64,000 nucleotides of DNA from Saccharospirillum mangrovi (GTDB taxonomy: Bacteria > Pseudomonadota > Gammaproteobacteria > Pseudomonadales > Natronospirillaceae): positions 124,001-188,000 of the forward strand of contig NZ_CP031415.1 in assembly GCF_003367315.1 (NCBI RefSeq), in the 5' to 3' direction. A program made the translations under genes and the position numbers. Below, one piece after another: positions 45,366-54,287 of the stretch (position 1 is its first letter; each line of letters opens with the position of its first letter). The notes below the pieces were generated by a model that did not search any database, had not been told where the DNA came from, and saw only the letters and a list, made by a program, of their open reading frames with translations.

Positions 45366-45963
45366 AGCCGTGTGGAGTGAGCGACGGTTCTGGGTTTTAG
45401 ATTTGGAATTGACCGGGCTGGATTCGTCGGAAGGCCATATTCTGAGCGCGGGTTGGGTCGCCATCGAGGGTGGTGAAATTCAACTTAGCCAGGCCGGCCA
45501 TTGTTTGTTTCGGCAAAGCGCGCTGATGGGAGACGACGTGCTCGACAGCGCGCATCTGCATCACATTACCGATCAACAACGCGAAGACGGCGTGGAATTA
45601 TCTGGCTGGCTAGCGCAAGCAATTGACGAACATGCCGACGATCTTTGGGTGTTCCACCACGCGCCACTCGACTCGGCATTTTTGCAGGAAAGCTGTCGTC
45701 GTTTTCAACTCAAATGGCCGAAGCCGCAAACGCTCGACACCATGGCGTTCGAGCATCGTCGCCTGCCGCGCGATGTGCCGCCGGGCTATCGCGACCTGAC
45801 GCTGAATGCCTGTCGGCGACGTTACGGCTTGCCGGTGTATCGCGCGCATCACGCGCTCAGCGATGCGCTCGGTACGGCGGAATTATTGCTGGCGCAAATT
45901 CGTTCGCGGGTCGGGCCGCAGGCATCGCAGCGTGATTTATTGCGCGCTTATCGCACCCGTTGA
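45358..45963 (+). CDS. DnaQ-like 3'-5' exonuclease
   Basis: A 201-residue DEDDh-type exonuclease. Exo I is VLDLELTGLD, Exo II is in FHHAPLDSAFL and Exo III in AHHALSDALGTAEL. It resembles the epsilon-subunit family but has no polymerase-binding region that I can see. The start is ATG 45358, with GAGG six bases upstream and overlapping the end of the DUF294 gene. Commonly found downstream of symporter/DUF294 genes. Confidence 0.9.
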   Translation: MAKAVWSERRFWVLDLELTGLDSSEGHILSAGWVAIEGGEIQLSQAGHCLFRQSALMGDDVLDSAHLHHITDQQREDGVELSGWLAQAIDEHADDLWVFHHAPLDSAFLQESCRRFQLKWPKPQTLDTMAFEHRRLPRDVPPGYRDLTLNACRRRYGLPVYRAHHALSDALGTAELLLAQIRSRVGPQASQRDLLRAYRTR

Positions 45964-46400
45964 GCCGGCGATTTCGGCACGTCGTGAACGTCGTGCAGAC
46001 ACAAGGCGTGGTTGCTGAGCACTTCGATGACTTTGCAGTTCGCCACCCGGCCATCGGTGCAATGGCCCACCATCGCTTCCAGTTCCTGTTCCAACGCTTG
46101 CAACCGGGCGATGCGCGAACGCACTTCGCTTAATTGCTGTGCCGCCAATTGATCGGCTTGCTGACAGGGTTCATCAACGTGATTCGACAACTGCAACAAA
46201 TCGCCGATGGCGTCGAGTGAAAAACCCAACTCGCGCGCGTGGCGGATGAAGGTTAATCGCTGCAAATCAACCGGCCGATAACGCCGCTGCTGACCTTCGG
46301 TGCGCGGTGGTGGCTGAATCAAACCGAGCTGCTCGTAGTGTCGTAACGTCTGGGCTGTGCAACCCAACCGTTTGGCAACCTGACCGATGCTGTAATCCAT
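45948..46400 (-). CDS. MerR-family regulator, metal-sensing type
   Basis: A 150-residue MerR protein: winged HTH (YSIGQVAKRLGCTAQTLRHYEQLGLIQPP), a long dimer helix and a C-terminal loop with cysteines in DEPCQQ, GHCTDGRVANC and ALCLHD. The cysteine pattern resembles ZntR/CadR-like divalent-metal sensors, but no metal transporter gene is adjacent. The start is taken at ATG 46400; ATG 46418 is an alternative inside an inverted repeat. It overlaps the convergent exonuclease by 16 bases. Confidence 0.82.
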   Translation of the reverse strand: MDYSIGQVAKRLGCTAQTLRHYEQLGLIQPPPRTEGQQRRYRPVDLQRLTFIRHARELGFSLDAIGDLLQLSNHVDEPCQQADQLAAQQLSEVRSRIARLQALEQELEAMVGHCTDGRVANCKVIEVLSNHALCLHDVHDVPKSPAQRVR

Positions 46401-46403
46401 CTT

Positions 46404-46440
46404 CGCCACCCTGTTCATTCCGATGTGATTCAGGGTGGCG
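46404..46440. promoter_or_regulatory. Inverted repeat at the start of the MerR gene
   Basis: CGCCACCCTG (46404-46413) and CAGGGTGGCG (46431-46440) are perfect ten-base arms with 17 bases between them, immediately upstream of the MerR start. It could be an autoregulatory operator or a 5' hairpin that covers the ribosome site. The spacing is wider than in usual MerR dyads. Confidence 0.5.
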
Positions 46441-46480
46441 CTTGCCCGACGGTAAAACAAGACGGTGTTATTGGGCGCCG

Positions 46481-47239
46481 TTACTGAGCGGTATAGCCAC
46501 CATCAATCGGCAAGGTGACGCCGTTGATGTGTGGCACGCTGCCAAGCAACAAAAAGCACACCGTCTTGGCAACTTCGCCGGGCGTGCCAAAGCGTTGTTG
46601 CGGAATAGCGGCTTCGTTACGCGCCACGATGTCCGGGTGCATTTCGCGGTAAGCGGCGACCATCGGCGTTTCGGTGGCACCGGGCGCGACGGCGTTGATG
46701 CGAATACCACGTGCAGCGTATTCCACCGCCAGCGTTTTGGTAATGCCGGTCAGGCCGTGTTTGGTCGCTGAATAAACGCCGACGCCTTCGATGCCAACCA
46801 AGCCAGCCGACGACGACATATTCACGATGCTGCCACTGCCCTGTTTCAGCATGGCATCCAGCACGAATTTCAAACCGTAGAGCGCGCCGCGCAAATTGGT
46901 GTCGAGCACGGCGTCGATTTGCTCAACGCTGTTGTCGGCGAACGGCGTGCCCGGTCCGGAAATGCCGGCGTTGTTAACGAAATAATCGATGCGGCCAAAG
47001 CGTTCCAGCGCGACATCAACGTAATGTTTCACCTGTTCAGCCTGGCTGACGTCGGCTTCGACAAACGCAACGGTGGCACCCAACTGTTCCAGTTCGGCTT
47101 GGGTTTCACGGCCGATTTCGGCGTTGATATCAGCAATCACCAGTTGCATGGATTGCTCGGCCAGTTGCAAGGCAATGGCCTTGCCCAGGCCACTGGCGCC
47201 GCCGGTGATTACGGCGACGGCTGGGGATGTGGCAGTCAT
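46481..47239 (-). CDS. Short-chain dehydrogenase/reductase
   Basis: A 252-residue classical SDR: cofactor motif GGASGLG, NNAG, catalytic Ser in NMSSSAG, and YSATK. D in VIADIN after the second strand favours NAD(H). Substrate unknown. The start is ATG 47239 (MTATSPAVAV), with AAGGAG seven bases upstream; the longer frame is unrelated. Confidence 0.92.
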   Translation of the reverse strand: MTATSPAVAVITGGASGLGKAIALQLAEQSMQLVIADINAEIGRETQAELEQLGATVAFVEADVSQAEQVKHYVDVALERFGRIDYFVNNAGISGPGTPFADNSVEQIDAVLDTNLRGALYGLKFVLDAMLKQGSGSIVNMSSSAGLVGIEGVGVYSATKHGLTGITKTLAVEYAARGIRINAVAPGATETPMVAAYREMHPDIVARNEAAIPQQRFGTPGEVAKTVCFLLLGSVPHINGVTLPIDGGYTAQ

Positions 47240-47319
47240 CGGACGCTCCTTTGAATGGGAAAATTCCCTGGCCGTTAGCCATATCCAAAGGCGATGACAA
47301 AGACAAGGAAAGAGGGCGC

Positions 47320-48084
47320 TTAGCTGTCCGCCAGCAGTTGTTTCATCAGCGCTTTGTAGGCCTGCCAACCCTGGCTTTCGGGGTTGCGGTCACCCAAGGG
47401 CACGCCCAGGCGGGCGGCATCGCGGAAGCCGGTATCGACCGGAATCGGGTGCGGCCAGAGCCGATCCGGATAGTCGCGTTTGAGGCTTTGCAGACACAGT
47501 TGTGACGACCGGGTGCGCGGGTCGAACAGCGTCGGCACCAGGGTATCGGGCAGCGGGCGATGAATGGACGACCGCAGTCGGTTCAAGGTTGCTGTCATAC
47601 CAAGCAGGCTCGACAGCGCCATCGGGTCGGTCTGCACCGGAATAATCAGCCGATGCGCTGCGGCCAGGGCGTTGATCAGCAGCAGGCCAATTAACGGCGG
47701 GGTATCGATCAGCACATGGTCGTAATCGTTGCTCAGCAATTTCAGCGCCTGGCTCACGGTCTGGCCCATGCCGGCCTGGCGCGTCAGGTTTTTCTCCAAG
47801 GTGGCGAGTGCGGTGCGGCCGGGAATCAGCGTCAAATTGGGCAAGCCGGTTTCGGTCAACAAACTGACCGGATGTGGCCGCGTTTCCGGCGGCTGAAACA
47901 GGTGATAACTACCGGGCTGGGGCGATTCGGGGTCGTCTTTGAAATAGCTGGTCAAACTGCCTTGCGGGTCGAGGTCGAGCAGCAGTACGCGCTTACCCTG
48001 CTCCGCCAACAACGCGCCCAGACTGACCACAGTGGTGGTCTTACCCACACCGCCTTTTTGATTCGCCACGGACCAGATGACCAT
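47320..48084 (-). CDS. ParA/Soj-family ATPase, orphan (no ParB)
   Basis: A 254-residue deviant-Walker ATPase (NQKGGVGKTT; LLDLDPQGSLTSYF; VLIDTPPLIG). No N-terminal DNA-binding extension, so it is the short chromosomal/orphan type. No parB is adjacent. It is divergent from the receptor that begins chemosensory cluster 2 (271 bases apart). ParA homologues PpfA, ParC and others position chemoreceptor arrays in several bacteria, so that role is a reasonable hypothesis here. SDR and MerR genes lie downstream on the same strand. Confidence 0.88.
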   Translation of the reverse strand: MVIWSVANQKGGVGKTTTVVSLGALLAEQGKRVLLLDLDPQGSLTSYFKDDPESPQPGSYHLFQPPETRPHPVSLLTETGLPNLTLIPGRTALATLEKNLTRQAGMGQTVSQALKLLSNDYDHVLIDTPPLIGLLLINALAAAHRLIIPVQTDPMALSSLLGMTATLNRLRSSIHRPLPDTLVPTLFDPRTRSSQLCLQSLKRDYPDRLWPHPIPVDTGFRDAARLGVPLGDRNPESQGWQAYKALMKQLLADS

Positions 48085-48355
48085 GGGTAGGGTTCCTTTC
48101 GATTCTGATTCTACGTTTGGTTTATAGCCGCCGATTGGCGACGATCTTTAGCAACAGTATATCGGATAACTCATATTCTGCTGTTTCATGCCAGACAGGC
48201 CGTTCAAAAAAGCTCAATTAAAAAAAAGACTTGAACAGTCTCATTTGTCGCTGCAACTTAATCCGCTGTTTGTCGGGTTCAAAAAAATTTCAGTACCGCG
48301 CAATTAATACCGACCCAGAAGTTTCGCAAATAATAATAGTTACCAGGGTGTCGTA
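48085..48355. other. AT-rich divergent intergenic region upstream of cluster 2
   Basis: The 271 bases between parA and the first gene of cluster 2 are AT-rich, with several A-tracts (for example near 48206-48235 and 48281-48290). I found no confident sigma-70 or sigma-28 promoter and no hairpin terminator. Both divergent promoters must lie here. Confidence 0.5.
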
Positions 48356-49519
48356 ATGATGGCTAAGAGGAGTCCAGCCGAGAGGCTGAGTGTGCTAGCC
48401 GGCGTTGAAGTAGCTGTACCAGGAATCGTTGGGATGGGCTTGTTATATCTAGGTAACACGCCCGTTTTCTGGCAAATCGGTATGTTGATAGTGACTGCTA
48501 TTTGCGTTTTTTTCTCACGTCGAAAGTCCCGTTCAACACGTTCAACTATTAATCCGACGCTGGAACACATCGTTCCAAAAACTCCAAGTTCCGATGTCGC
48601 CTTGGCCGCTGTAATAGCGTCGTTGCCGGTATGGAAACGTCACATTGAAACAGCCGAAAAACAAACCGAAACCGCTGTCCGAAGTTTGTCGGAAACGTTC
48701 AGCAGTCTGGCGCGCCGCCTGAGCCAAACCACAGCCAGCAGTAACGATTCCGGCGACCAGAAATCCATGATGCAGGCCTTTGGCAACAGCCAGAATGAAT
48801 TAACGCGAGTGATGCAGGGGCTCAAGCAAACCGAGCATACCCGGACAGAAATTCGTGCCGGTGTTCAGGCGTTGACGGGCTACACCCAAGAGCTCAGCGA
48901 GCTGGCAAAAGAAGTGGTGGGTATCGCCGATCAAACCAATTTACTGGCGTTAAATGCGGCCATTGAATCGGCGCGTGCCGGCGAAGCCGGGCGAGGTTTT
49001 TCGGTGGTCGCTGACGAGGTTCGCAAGCTGGCGCAGCGGTCGCGGGAAACCGCAGAAAATATGTCCGCCAAGGTCAACGCTGCCAACGCCGATATTCACG
49101 AAACCTACTCGCTGGCTGAAACCTTGATGCGTACCGAAGCCGATGCGCAGGAGCGCGCGCAACGGGAGCTTTCGGGTGTGCTGACCTCGTTGTCGGCTAT
49201 GGCGCGTGATATGGACGCATCCAGCGAACAATTGCGTGAAGAGGCGGTGCGCACTCGCGCGGATATCGATCAGGTTTTGGTTGAACTGCAATTCCAGGAT
49301 CGCACCAGTCAGATTCTGAATCAGGTCGGTAATACGCTGTTGGAATTAGAAGACAGACTGAAAAATCTGGACGATGAAAGCGTTCAGCAGGAACTGCAAG
49401 TGGACCGTTGGCTGGAAAAAATGGCCAATGGTTATGCGATGTTTGAGCAACATCTGAATCATGAAGGCAATGCGGCCAAAAGGTCGGCAGCCGAAGACGG
49501 TGACATCACCTTTTTTTAA
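48356..49519 (+). CDS. Short chemoreceptor with CheZ-like C-terminal helix
   Basis: A 387-residue protein. Two membrane helices near 14-33 and 37-53 are almost adjacent, so there is no periplasmic sensor. The receptor signalling tip is at 186-229 ([23 protein letters not shown]). After a coiled coil, residues 312-334 (QFQDRTSQ...LLELEDRL) align without a gap to the CheZ active-site helix, where D315 and Q319 match CheZ D143 and Q147 in the D-x-x-x-Q spacing. The acidic-aromatic C-terminus DGDITFF may be a docking peptide. It starts cluster 2, which has no separate cheZ. Predicted role: receptor-linked CheY-P phosphatase, inferred. Confidence 0.82.
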   Translation: MMAKRSPAERLSVLAGVEVAVPGIVGMGLLYLGNTPVFWQIGMLIVTAICVFFSRRKSRSTRSTINPTLEHIVPKTPSSDVALAAVIASLPVWKRHIETAEKQTETAVRSLSETFSSLARRLSQTTASSNDSGDQKSMMQAFGNSQNELTRVMQGLKQTEHTRTEIRAGVQALTGYTQELSELAKEVVGIADQTNLLALNAAIESARAGEAGRGFSVVADEVRKLAQRSRETAENMSAKVNAANADIHETYSLAETLMRTEADAQERAQRELSGVLTSLSAMARDMDASSEQLREEAVRTRADIDQVLVELQFQDRTSQILNQVGNTLLELEDRLKNLDDESVQQELQVDRWLEKMANGYAMFEQHLNHEGNAAKRSAAEDGDITFF

Positions 49520-49531
49520 GGAGAGAGCAGT

Positions 49532-49897
49532 ATGAGTAAGATCATTCTCGTAGTCGATGATTCCGCATCTTTGCGTCAAGTTGTATGTACCGCCTTGCGC
49601 GATGAAGGTTACCAAACCGTTGAAGCCAGCGATGGCAAAGACGCCTTGAGTAAGTTGGAAGGTCAGCGCATTAATTTAGTCATCAGTGACGTCAACATGC
49701 CCAACATGGATGGCATCACTTTCCTCAAAGAACTCAAGCAGTTGCCCAATTACAAATTCACCCCGGTGATCATGCTGACCACCGAATCGCAGGAAAGCAA
49801 AAAAGCCGAGGGCAAGGCTGCCGGAGCAAAAGCCTGGGTCGTTAAACCGTTTCAGCCACAGCAATTAATTACCGCAGTGAATAAATTAATTAGCTGA
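49532..49897 (+). CDS. cheY: CheY-like response regulator (cluster 2)
   Basis: A 121-residue receiver with D9/D10, phospho-acceptor D53 in VISDVNMPNMDG, T83 and K105. AAGGAG precedes the ATG. It sits between the CheZ-like receptor and the STAS gene, so it is the likely substrate of both the cluster 2 CheA and the CheZ-like segment. It has no output domain. Confidence 0.94.
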   Translation: MSKIILVVDDSASLRQVVCTALRDEGYQTVEASDGKDALSKLEGQRINLVISDVNMPNMDGITFLKELKQLPNYKFTPVIMLTTESQESKKAEGKAAGAKAWVVKPFQPQQLITAVNKLIS

Positions 49898-49910
49898 GCG
49901 GAGCACGGCC

Positions 49911-50234
49911 ATGGTGTCCTATCAAGTTGTCGAAAACGTCAGTCGCGTACTGATTGAAGGCGATATGACGATCTATACCGCCAGTGAAATAAAAACACCC
50001 CTGTGGGAAGCCGTGCAGGCGGCGCCTGTTGTAGAAGTGGACCTGAGCCAGGTGGCGGAACTTGATAGCGCCGGCCTGCAATTGCTGGTGCTGATCAAAA
50101 AACATCTGCCCGACGGCAGCAAGGTGACATTCGTCAATCACAGTCAGGTGGTTATCGACGTCATCGAGCTGATGCAACTGGCGGCTTATTTCAACGACCC
50201 CCTGGTGTTGTCGGGTCGGTCGACATTGAACTGA
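49911..50234 (+). CDS. STAS-domain anti-sigma factor antagonist-like protein
   Basis: A 107-residue STAS protein of the SpoIIAA/RsbV type (VLIEGDMTIYTASEIK; VVEVDLSQVAELDSAGLQLLVLI). Ser53, in the D-S-x-G motif, is the residue phosphorylated in SpoIIAA-type proteins. It lies between cheY and cheA of cluster 2. A matching kinase/phosphatase of the PP2C-ATPase type is encoded at position 23, so the two may form a partner-switching pair; that is inference from family knowledge. Confidence 0.88.
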   Translation: MVSYQVVENVSRVLIEGDMTIYTASEIKTPLWEAVQAAPVVEVDLSQVAELDSAGLQLLVLIKKHLPDGSKVTFVNHSQVVIDVIELMQLAAYFNDPLVLSGRSTLN

Positions 50235-50247
50235 GGGGAAGCTTGTT

Positions 50248-52512
50248 GTGAATCTCGACTCAGCACTGCAAACCTATCTGGAAGAAAGCCGCGAGCTACT
50301 GGTTGATATCGATCAGGGATTGCTGGCGTTGGAAGCCGATGAAGGCGATACCGCCGAACATCTGAATGCCATTTTTCGCGCGGCGCACACGATCAAAGGG
50401 TCGGCTGGCCTGTTTGGGCTGAACGATATCGTCAGCTTCACTCACGTGGTCGAAAACGTGTTGGACCTGATGCGTGAAGGCAAGGTCACCATTCACAGCG
50501 ATTTGATCAGCGCTTTGTTTCGTTGTCGCGACTGCCTGGCTGAGTTGGTCGAAACCGTTGTCGCGGCCGGCGAAAGCGAAGCCAGCAGTGAACTTAAGGC
50601 GCAATGCGACCAAGCCAATCAGGCGTTGAAAAAAGCGGCGGGTCTGAGCGATGAGGAAACGCCATCGGCGGTGGCGGCCGTTGAAGTAGAACCCCAGACC
50701 GAACTGTCGGATGAAGCCAATGGCGATAACCCGTTCAATGATTATCTGGTCGGTTTTTTTGGCGAGAATTTAGAATCAACACGGGCGCAAACACCGCGCT
50801 GGCATCTGTCTTTACGATTTGGCCCTAACTCTTTGCGTGACGGCATGGACCCTTTGTCGTTTTTACGCTTCCTGCAGACGTTGGGTGAAATAGAGAATGT
50901 CATCGTTGTCGATACCGATCTGCCTGCCATTGACGACTTCGATCCGGAAACGTTGTATCTGGGTTACGAGGTAGGGCTGTACAGCCAGGCCAGCAAAGAA
51001 GCGTTGGAAGACGTGTTCGAATTTGTCTGGGAAGACAGCCAGATTCACATTATCCCGCCCAAGAGTTTGTTGTCCGACTATATCCGTCTGATTAAGGAAG
51101 CGCCGGAAGCGGACCAGCGTCTGGGCGAAATTCTGGTCGCTTGCGGTTCACTGACGCAGCGCGAACTCGACGCCACCTTAGCCGCACAAAAAGCCATTTC
51201 CGAACAGGGTGGCAATGCCAGGCCGTTGGGTGAAATGTTGGTTGAGCAGGGTCACACGGCCAAGCCCGTGGTCGAAGCAGCGGTCGAGAAACAAACCGAA
51301 GTGCGCGAGAAAGTGGGCCGCGAACAACAGTCGATTCGGGTTGATGCGCGACGCCTGGACGAGTTGATCAATCTGGTCGGCGAATTGGTCACTCTCGGTG
51401 CCGGTGCGGTGCTGAATGCTCGCGCCAGCGGCGATGCCAATGTCATCGAGTCGATGAGCAACCTCACCGGCCTGGTTGAGGAAGTGCGCGAATCGGCGCT
51501 GCGTTTGCGCATGGTTCCGATCGGCAACACCTTCGAACGTTTCAAGCGCGTTGTGCGTGATTTGTCGATCGAATTGGACAAGCGTATCCAGTTGCGTCTG
51601 GAAGGTGGCGATACCGAACTTGATAAAACCGTCGTGGAAAAAATCAACGATCCATTGATGCATTTGGTGCGCAACGCCATCGACCACGGCATCGAACCGG
51701 AATCGCAACGGCTGGCTAATGGCAAGCCCGCTGAAGGCACGGTACGGCTTAACGCCTATCACGATTCGGGCAGCATCGTCATTGAAGTTTCAGATGACGG
51801 CGGCGGCTTAAATGCTGAGCGGATTCGCGCCAAAGCCGTAGAGAAAGGTCTGATTGCCGAAAGCCAGGTGCTGGAAGATCACGAACTCTACAACCTGATT
51901 TTCGAACCGGGATTTTCCACCGCAGAAAAAGTAACCAATGTTTCCGGCCGGGGTGTGGGCATGGACGTGGTGCGCAGCAATATCGAGGAGCTGGGCGGAC
52001 GCATCCAGGTCGACAGCCGCGCCGGCAGCGGCTCGGTATTCCGCATTAATATGCCGCTGACATTAGCCATTATCGATGGCTTCCTGGTGCAGGTGGGTGA
52101 GTCGTATTTTGTCATCCCACTGGAATCGATTCTGGAATGTGTTGAGTTAGATCGCAGTCAGATTCAAGTGGAATCTAACCGCCGCTACATCAACCTTCGG
52201 GAAGAGGTACTGCCGTTTATTTCATTGCACGATTTATTTGGCATCAGCAGCCAAAAAATCGAACGGGAAAATATTGTGGTGGTGCGTTCGGGGCATCAGA
52301 AAGTGGGGCTGGTTGTTGATCAATTACATGGCGAATTCCAGACGGTTATTAAACCGCTGGGGCCGATATTCAATCAGCTCTCGGGCATCAGTGGCTCCAC
52401 CATCATGGGTAATGGTGGTGTTGCACTGATCGTCGATGTTAACGCACTAATTTCGCGCGTGATCAGTCGTGAATACCAGACCGTATCCGGGCGACTGAAG
52501 GTTTATCAGTAA
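50248..52512 (+). CDS. cheA: Chemotaxis histidine kinase CheA (cluster 2) with MshEN-like repeats
   Basis: A 754-residue CheA. P1 has the phosphorylated histidine at H47. Residues about 183-272 form a P2-like ferredoxin-type domain (LSLRFGPNSLRDGMDPLSFLRFL). Residues 291-314 and 326-349 are two 24-residue motifs of the form [RP]-L-G-x-x-L-V-x-x-G...Q, separated by 11 residues, which match the tandem c-di-GMP-binding motif of MshEN domains. P3 begins at about 361 (SIRVDARRLDELINLVGEL), then P4 (HLVRNAIDHG, DDGGGLN, GRGVGMDVV) and P5. The start is GTG 50248, with GAGGGGAAG upstream. It serves cluster 2. Confidence 0.93.
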   Translation: MNLDSALQTYLEESRELLVDIDQGLLALEADEGDTAEHLNAIFRAAHTIKGSAGLFGLNDIVSFTHVVENVLDLMREGKVTIHSDLISALFRCRDCLAELVETVVAAGESEASSELKAQCDQANQALKKAAGLSDEETPSAVAAVEVEPQTELSDEANGDNPFNDYLVGFFGENLESTRAQTPRWHLSLRFGPNSLRDGMDPLSFLRFLQTLGEIENVIVVDTDLPAIDDFDPETLYLGYEVGLYSQASKEALEDVFEFVWEDSQIHIIPPKSLLSDYIRLIKEAPEADQRLGEILVACGSLTQRELDATLAAQKAISEQGGNARPLGEMLVEQGHTAKPVVEAAVEKQTEVREKVGREQQSIRVDARRLDELINLVGELVTLGAGAVLNARASGDANVIESMSNLTGLVEEVRESALRLRMVPIGNTFERFKRVVRDLSIELDKRIQLRLEGGDTELDKTVVEKINDPLMHLVRNAIDHGIEPESQRLANGKPAEGTVRLNAYHDSGSIVIEVSDDGGGLNAERIRAKAVEKGLIAESQVLEDHELYNLIFEPGFSTAEKVTNVSGRGVGMDVVRSNIEELGGRIQVDSRAGSGSVFRINMPLTLAIIDGFLVQVGESYFVIPLESILECVELDRSQIQVESNRRYINLREEVLPFISLHDLFGISSQKIERENIVVVRSGHQKVGLVVDQLHGEFQTVIKPLGPIFNQLSGISGSTIMGNGGVALIVDVNALISRVISREYQTVSGRLKVYQ

Positions 52513-52611
52513 ATAATAAAAATTTCGACACTTTGCTAATCAGTATACGGCAGGTGGCGTGCAAGCGCTGTGTCCAGGTGGACCCGGCATAATTCAGCAG
52601 AGGATGTTGTC

Positions 52612-54279
52612 ATGCTTAAGAACCTAAAGATCGGCGTCAAATTGGGGCTGGGGTTCGGTATTGTAACCTTGCTACTTTTCGTGGTCGCCTTGATGGGAAT
52701 TCGCTATATGGCGCAGATCAACGGCGAACTGGATTTGATCGCCAACGATCGCTATTCCAATACCGTCAACGCCAACGTCATGATGGACGTGACCAACAAA
52801 ATCGCTCTTCGTTTGCGGCTGATGCCGTTTGTCAGTCTGTCGGAACGACACGCCATGGTAGACGAGATTCGCGAGCTTCAAGGCGAGTCAGTGGCCGAAT
52901 TTGAAGATATGAAAAGCCGAGTCATTACCGAGAACGGCTTGCGGTTGATGAGCGAAATCACCACGACCCGCGCCGCCTTTGTGCGTGAAGTCGATGTGTT
53001 TTTGAATCTGATCATGCAAAGCGACGAAAACCCGCAGGCCATTCGTCACATGACAGGGCCACTGCTTAGTACCTTCAACACCTACGATCTGGCGCTGGAT
53101 GAAATGATTGCTCACCAGGATCGTCTGCTGAAGGCGAACGAAGCCAATGCCAAAGAAGCCTATAGTGTGGCTCGGTTGCTGATGATCCTGCTGACGGTGG
53201 TGGCGGTTCTGATGTCGCTGGGTCTGGCCTGGGTTATTACTCGCGGTATTACCTTGCCGGTCGGGCGCGCCCGAGACGCCATGGATAAGTTGGCGGATGG
53301 CGATTTGACGGTCTCGCTTGATTACGATGCCAAAGACGAAGTCGGCCAGCTGTTGAACGGCATGCGCGCCATGGTGGCTCAGTTGCGTCAGATCATTGGT
53401 GATGTCAGTGGTTCGGCTGAGGCGCTGGCATCGGCCTCGGAAGAAGTGTCGTCCACCGCTCAGAGCCTGAGTCAGGGTTCCAGTGAACAAGCGTCCAGCG
53501 TTGAAGAAGCCACCTCCTCGATTGAAGAGATGTCGGCGTCCATTCGCCAGAATACCGAAAACGCCCGGGTGACCGACGACATGGCATCCAAGGCTGCACG
53601 CGAAGCCGAAGAAGGTGGCAAGGCTGTCGGTGAAACCGTGGCGGCGATGAAGTCCATTGCCGCGAAGATCGGCATCATCGATGACATTGCCTACCAGACC
53701 AACCTGCTGGCGTTGAACGCAGCCATCGAAGCCGCCCGGGCCGGTGATCACGGCAAGGGGTTTGCGGTGGTGGCGGCCGAAGTTCGCAAATTGGCTGAAC
53801 GCAGCCAGGTGGCCGCTCAGGAAATCAGTGAAGTGGCCGGTAGCAGCGTTCAGTTGGCTGAGCGGGCCGGTCAATTGCTGGATGAAATTGTGCCGTCCAT
53901 TCAGAAAACGTCTGATCTGGTGCAGGAAATCAGCGCCGCTTCAGAAGAGCAAAGCACGGGCGCGTTGCAGATTAACGACGCCATGGAGCAGCTCAACAGC
54001 GTGACTCAACAAAGTGCGTCGTCATCCGAGGAATTGGCTGCAACCGCTGAAGAAATGAGCAGCCAGGCAGAACAGCTGCAACGGTTGATGACCTTCTTCC
54101 GTCTTGACGAAAGCCTGTTGGGTGACGAGGACGAAACTCCCAGCAAGGCCGCCGTATTGCCAGCCAAACAGCGAGCGCGTGCAACTCATTCGGCAACCGC
54201 TGTAAAACCGGCAGCCAAGCGTTCGGCGGCGGCATCGGTTAAGGAAAGCGTTGACGAGTCTGACTACGTCAGATTCTAG
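52612..54279 (+). CDS. Methyl-accepting chemotaxis protein with C-terminal DYVRF (cluster 2)
   Basis: A 555-residue receptor with membrane helices near 9-30 and 185-207, a helical periplasmic domain, HAMP, and the signalling hairpin ([23 protein letters not shown]). A variable basic linker ends in DYVRF, which fits the x-[FYW]-x-x-F tether pattern. The start is ATG 52612, with AGAGGA upstream; the GTG at 52570 adds 14 unrelated residues. It sits between cheA and cheW, so it is the dedicated receptor of the cluster. Confidence 0.93.
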   Translation: MLKNLKIGVKLGLGFGIVTLLLFVVALMGIRYMAQINGELDLIANDRYSNTVNANVMMDVTNKIALRLRLMPFVSLSERHAMVDEIRELQGESVAEFEDMKSRVITENGLRLMSEITTTRAAFVREVDVFLNLIMQSDENPQAIRHMTGPLLSTFNTYDLALDEMIAHQDRLLKANEANAKEAYSVARLLMILLTVVAVLMSLGLAWVITRGITLPVGRARDAMDKLADGDLTVSLDYDAKDEVGQLLNGMRAMVAQLRQIIGDVSGSAEALASASEEVSSTAQSLSQGSSEQASSVEEATSSIEEMSASIRQNTENARVTDDMASKAAREAEEGGKAVGETVAAMKSIAAKIGIIDDIAYQTNLLALNAAIEAARAGDHGKGFAVVAAEVRKLAERSQVAAQEISEVAGSSVQLAERAGQLLDEIVPSIQKTSDLVQEISAASEEQSTGALQINDAMEQLNSVTQQSASSSEELAATAEEMSSQAEQLQRLMTFFRLDESLLGDEDETPSKAAVLPAKQRARATHSATAVKPAAKRSAAASVKESVDESDYVRF

Positions 54280-54287
54280 GAGGTCGC

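Noticed and set aside
47320-48355. Chromosome origin region around ParA
   Set aside because: No parB, gidA/gidB, dnaA or DnaA-box cluster is nearby; the ParA is a short orphan next to a chemosensory cluster.
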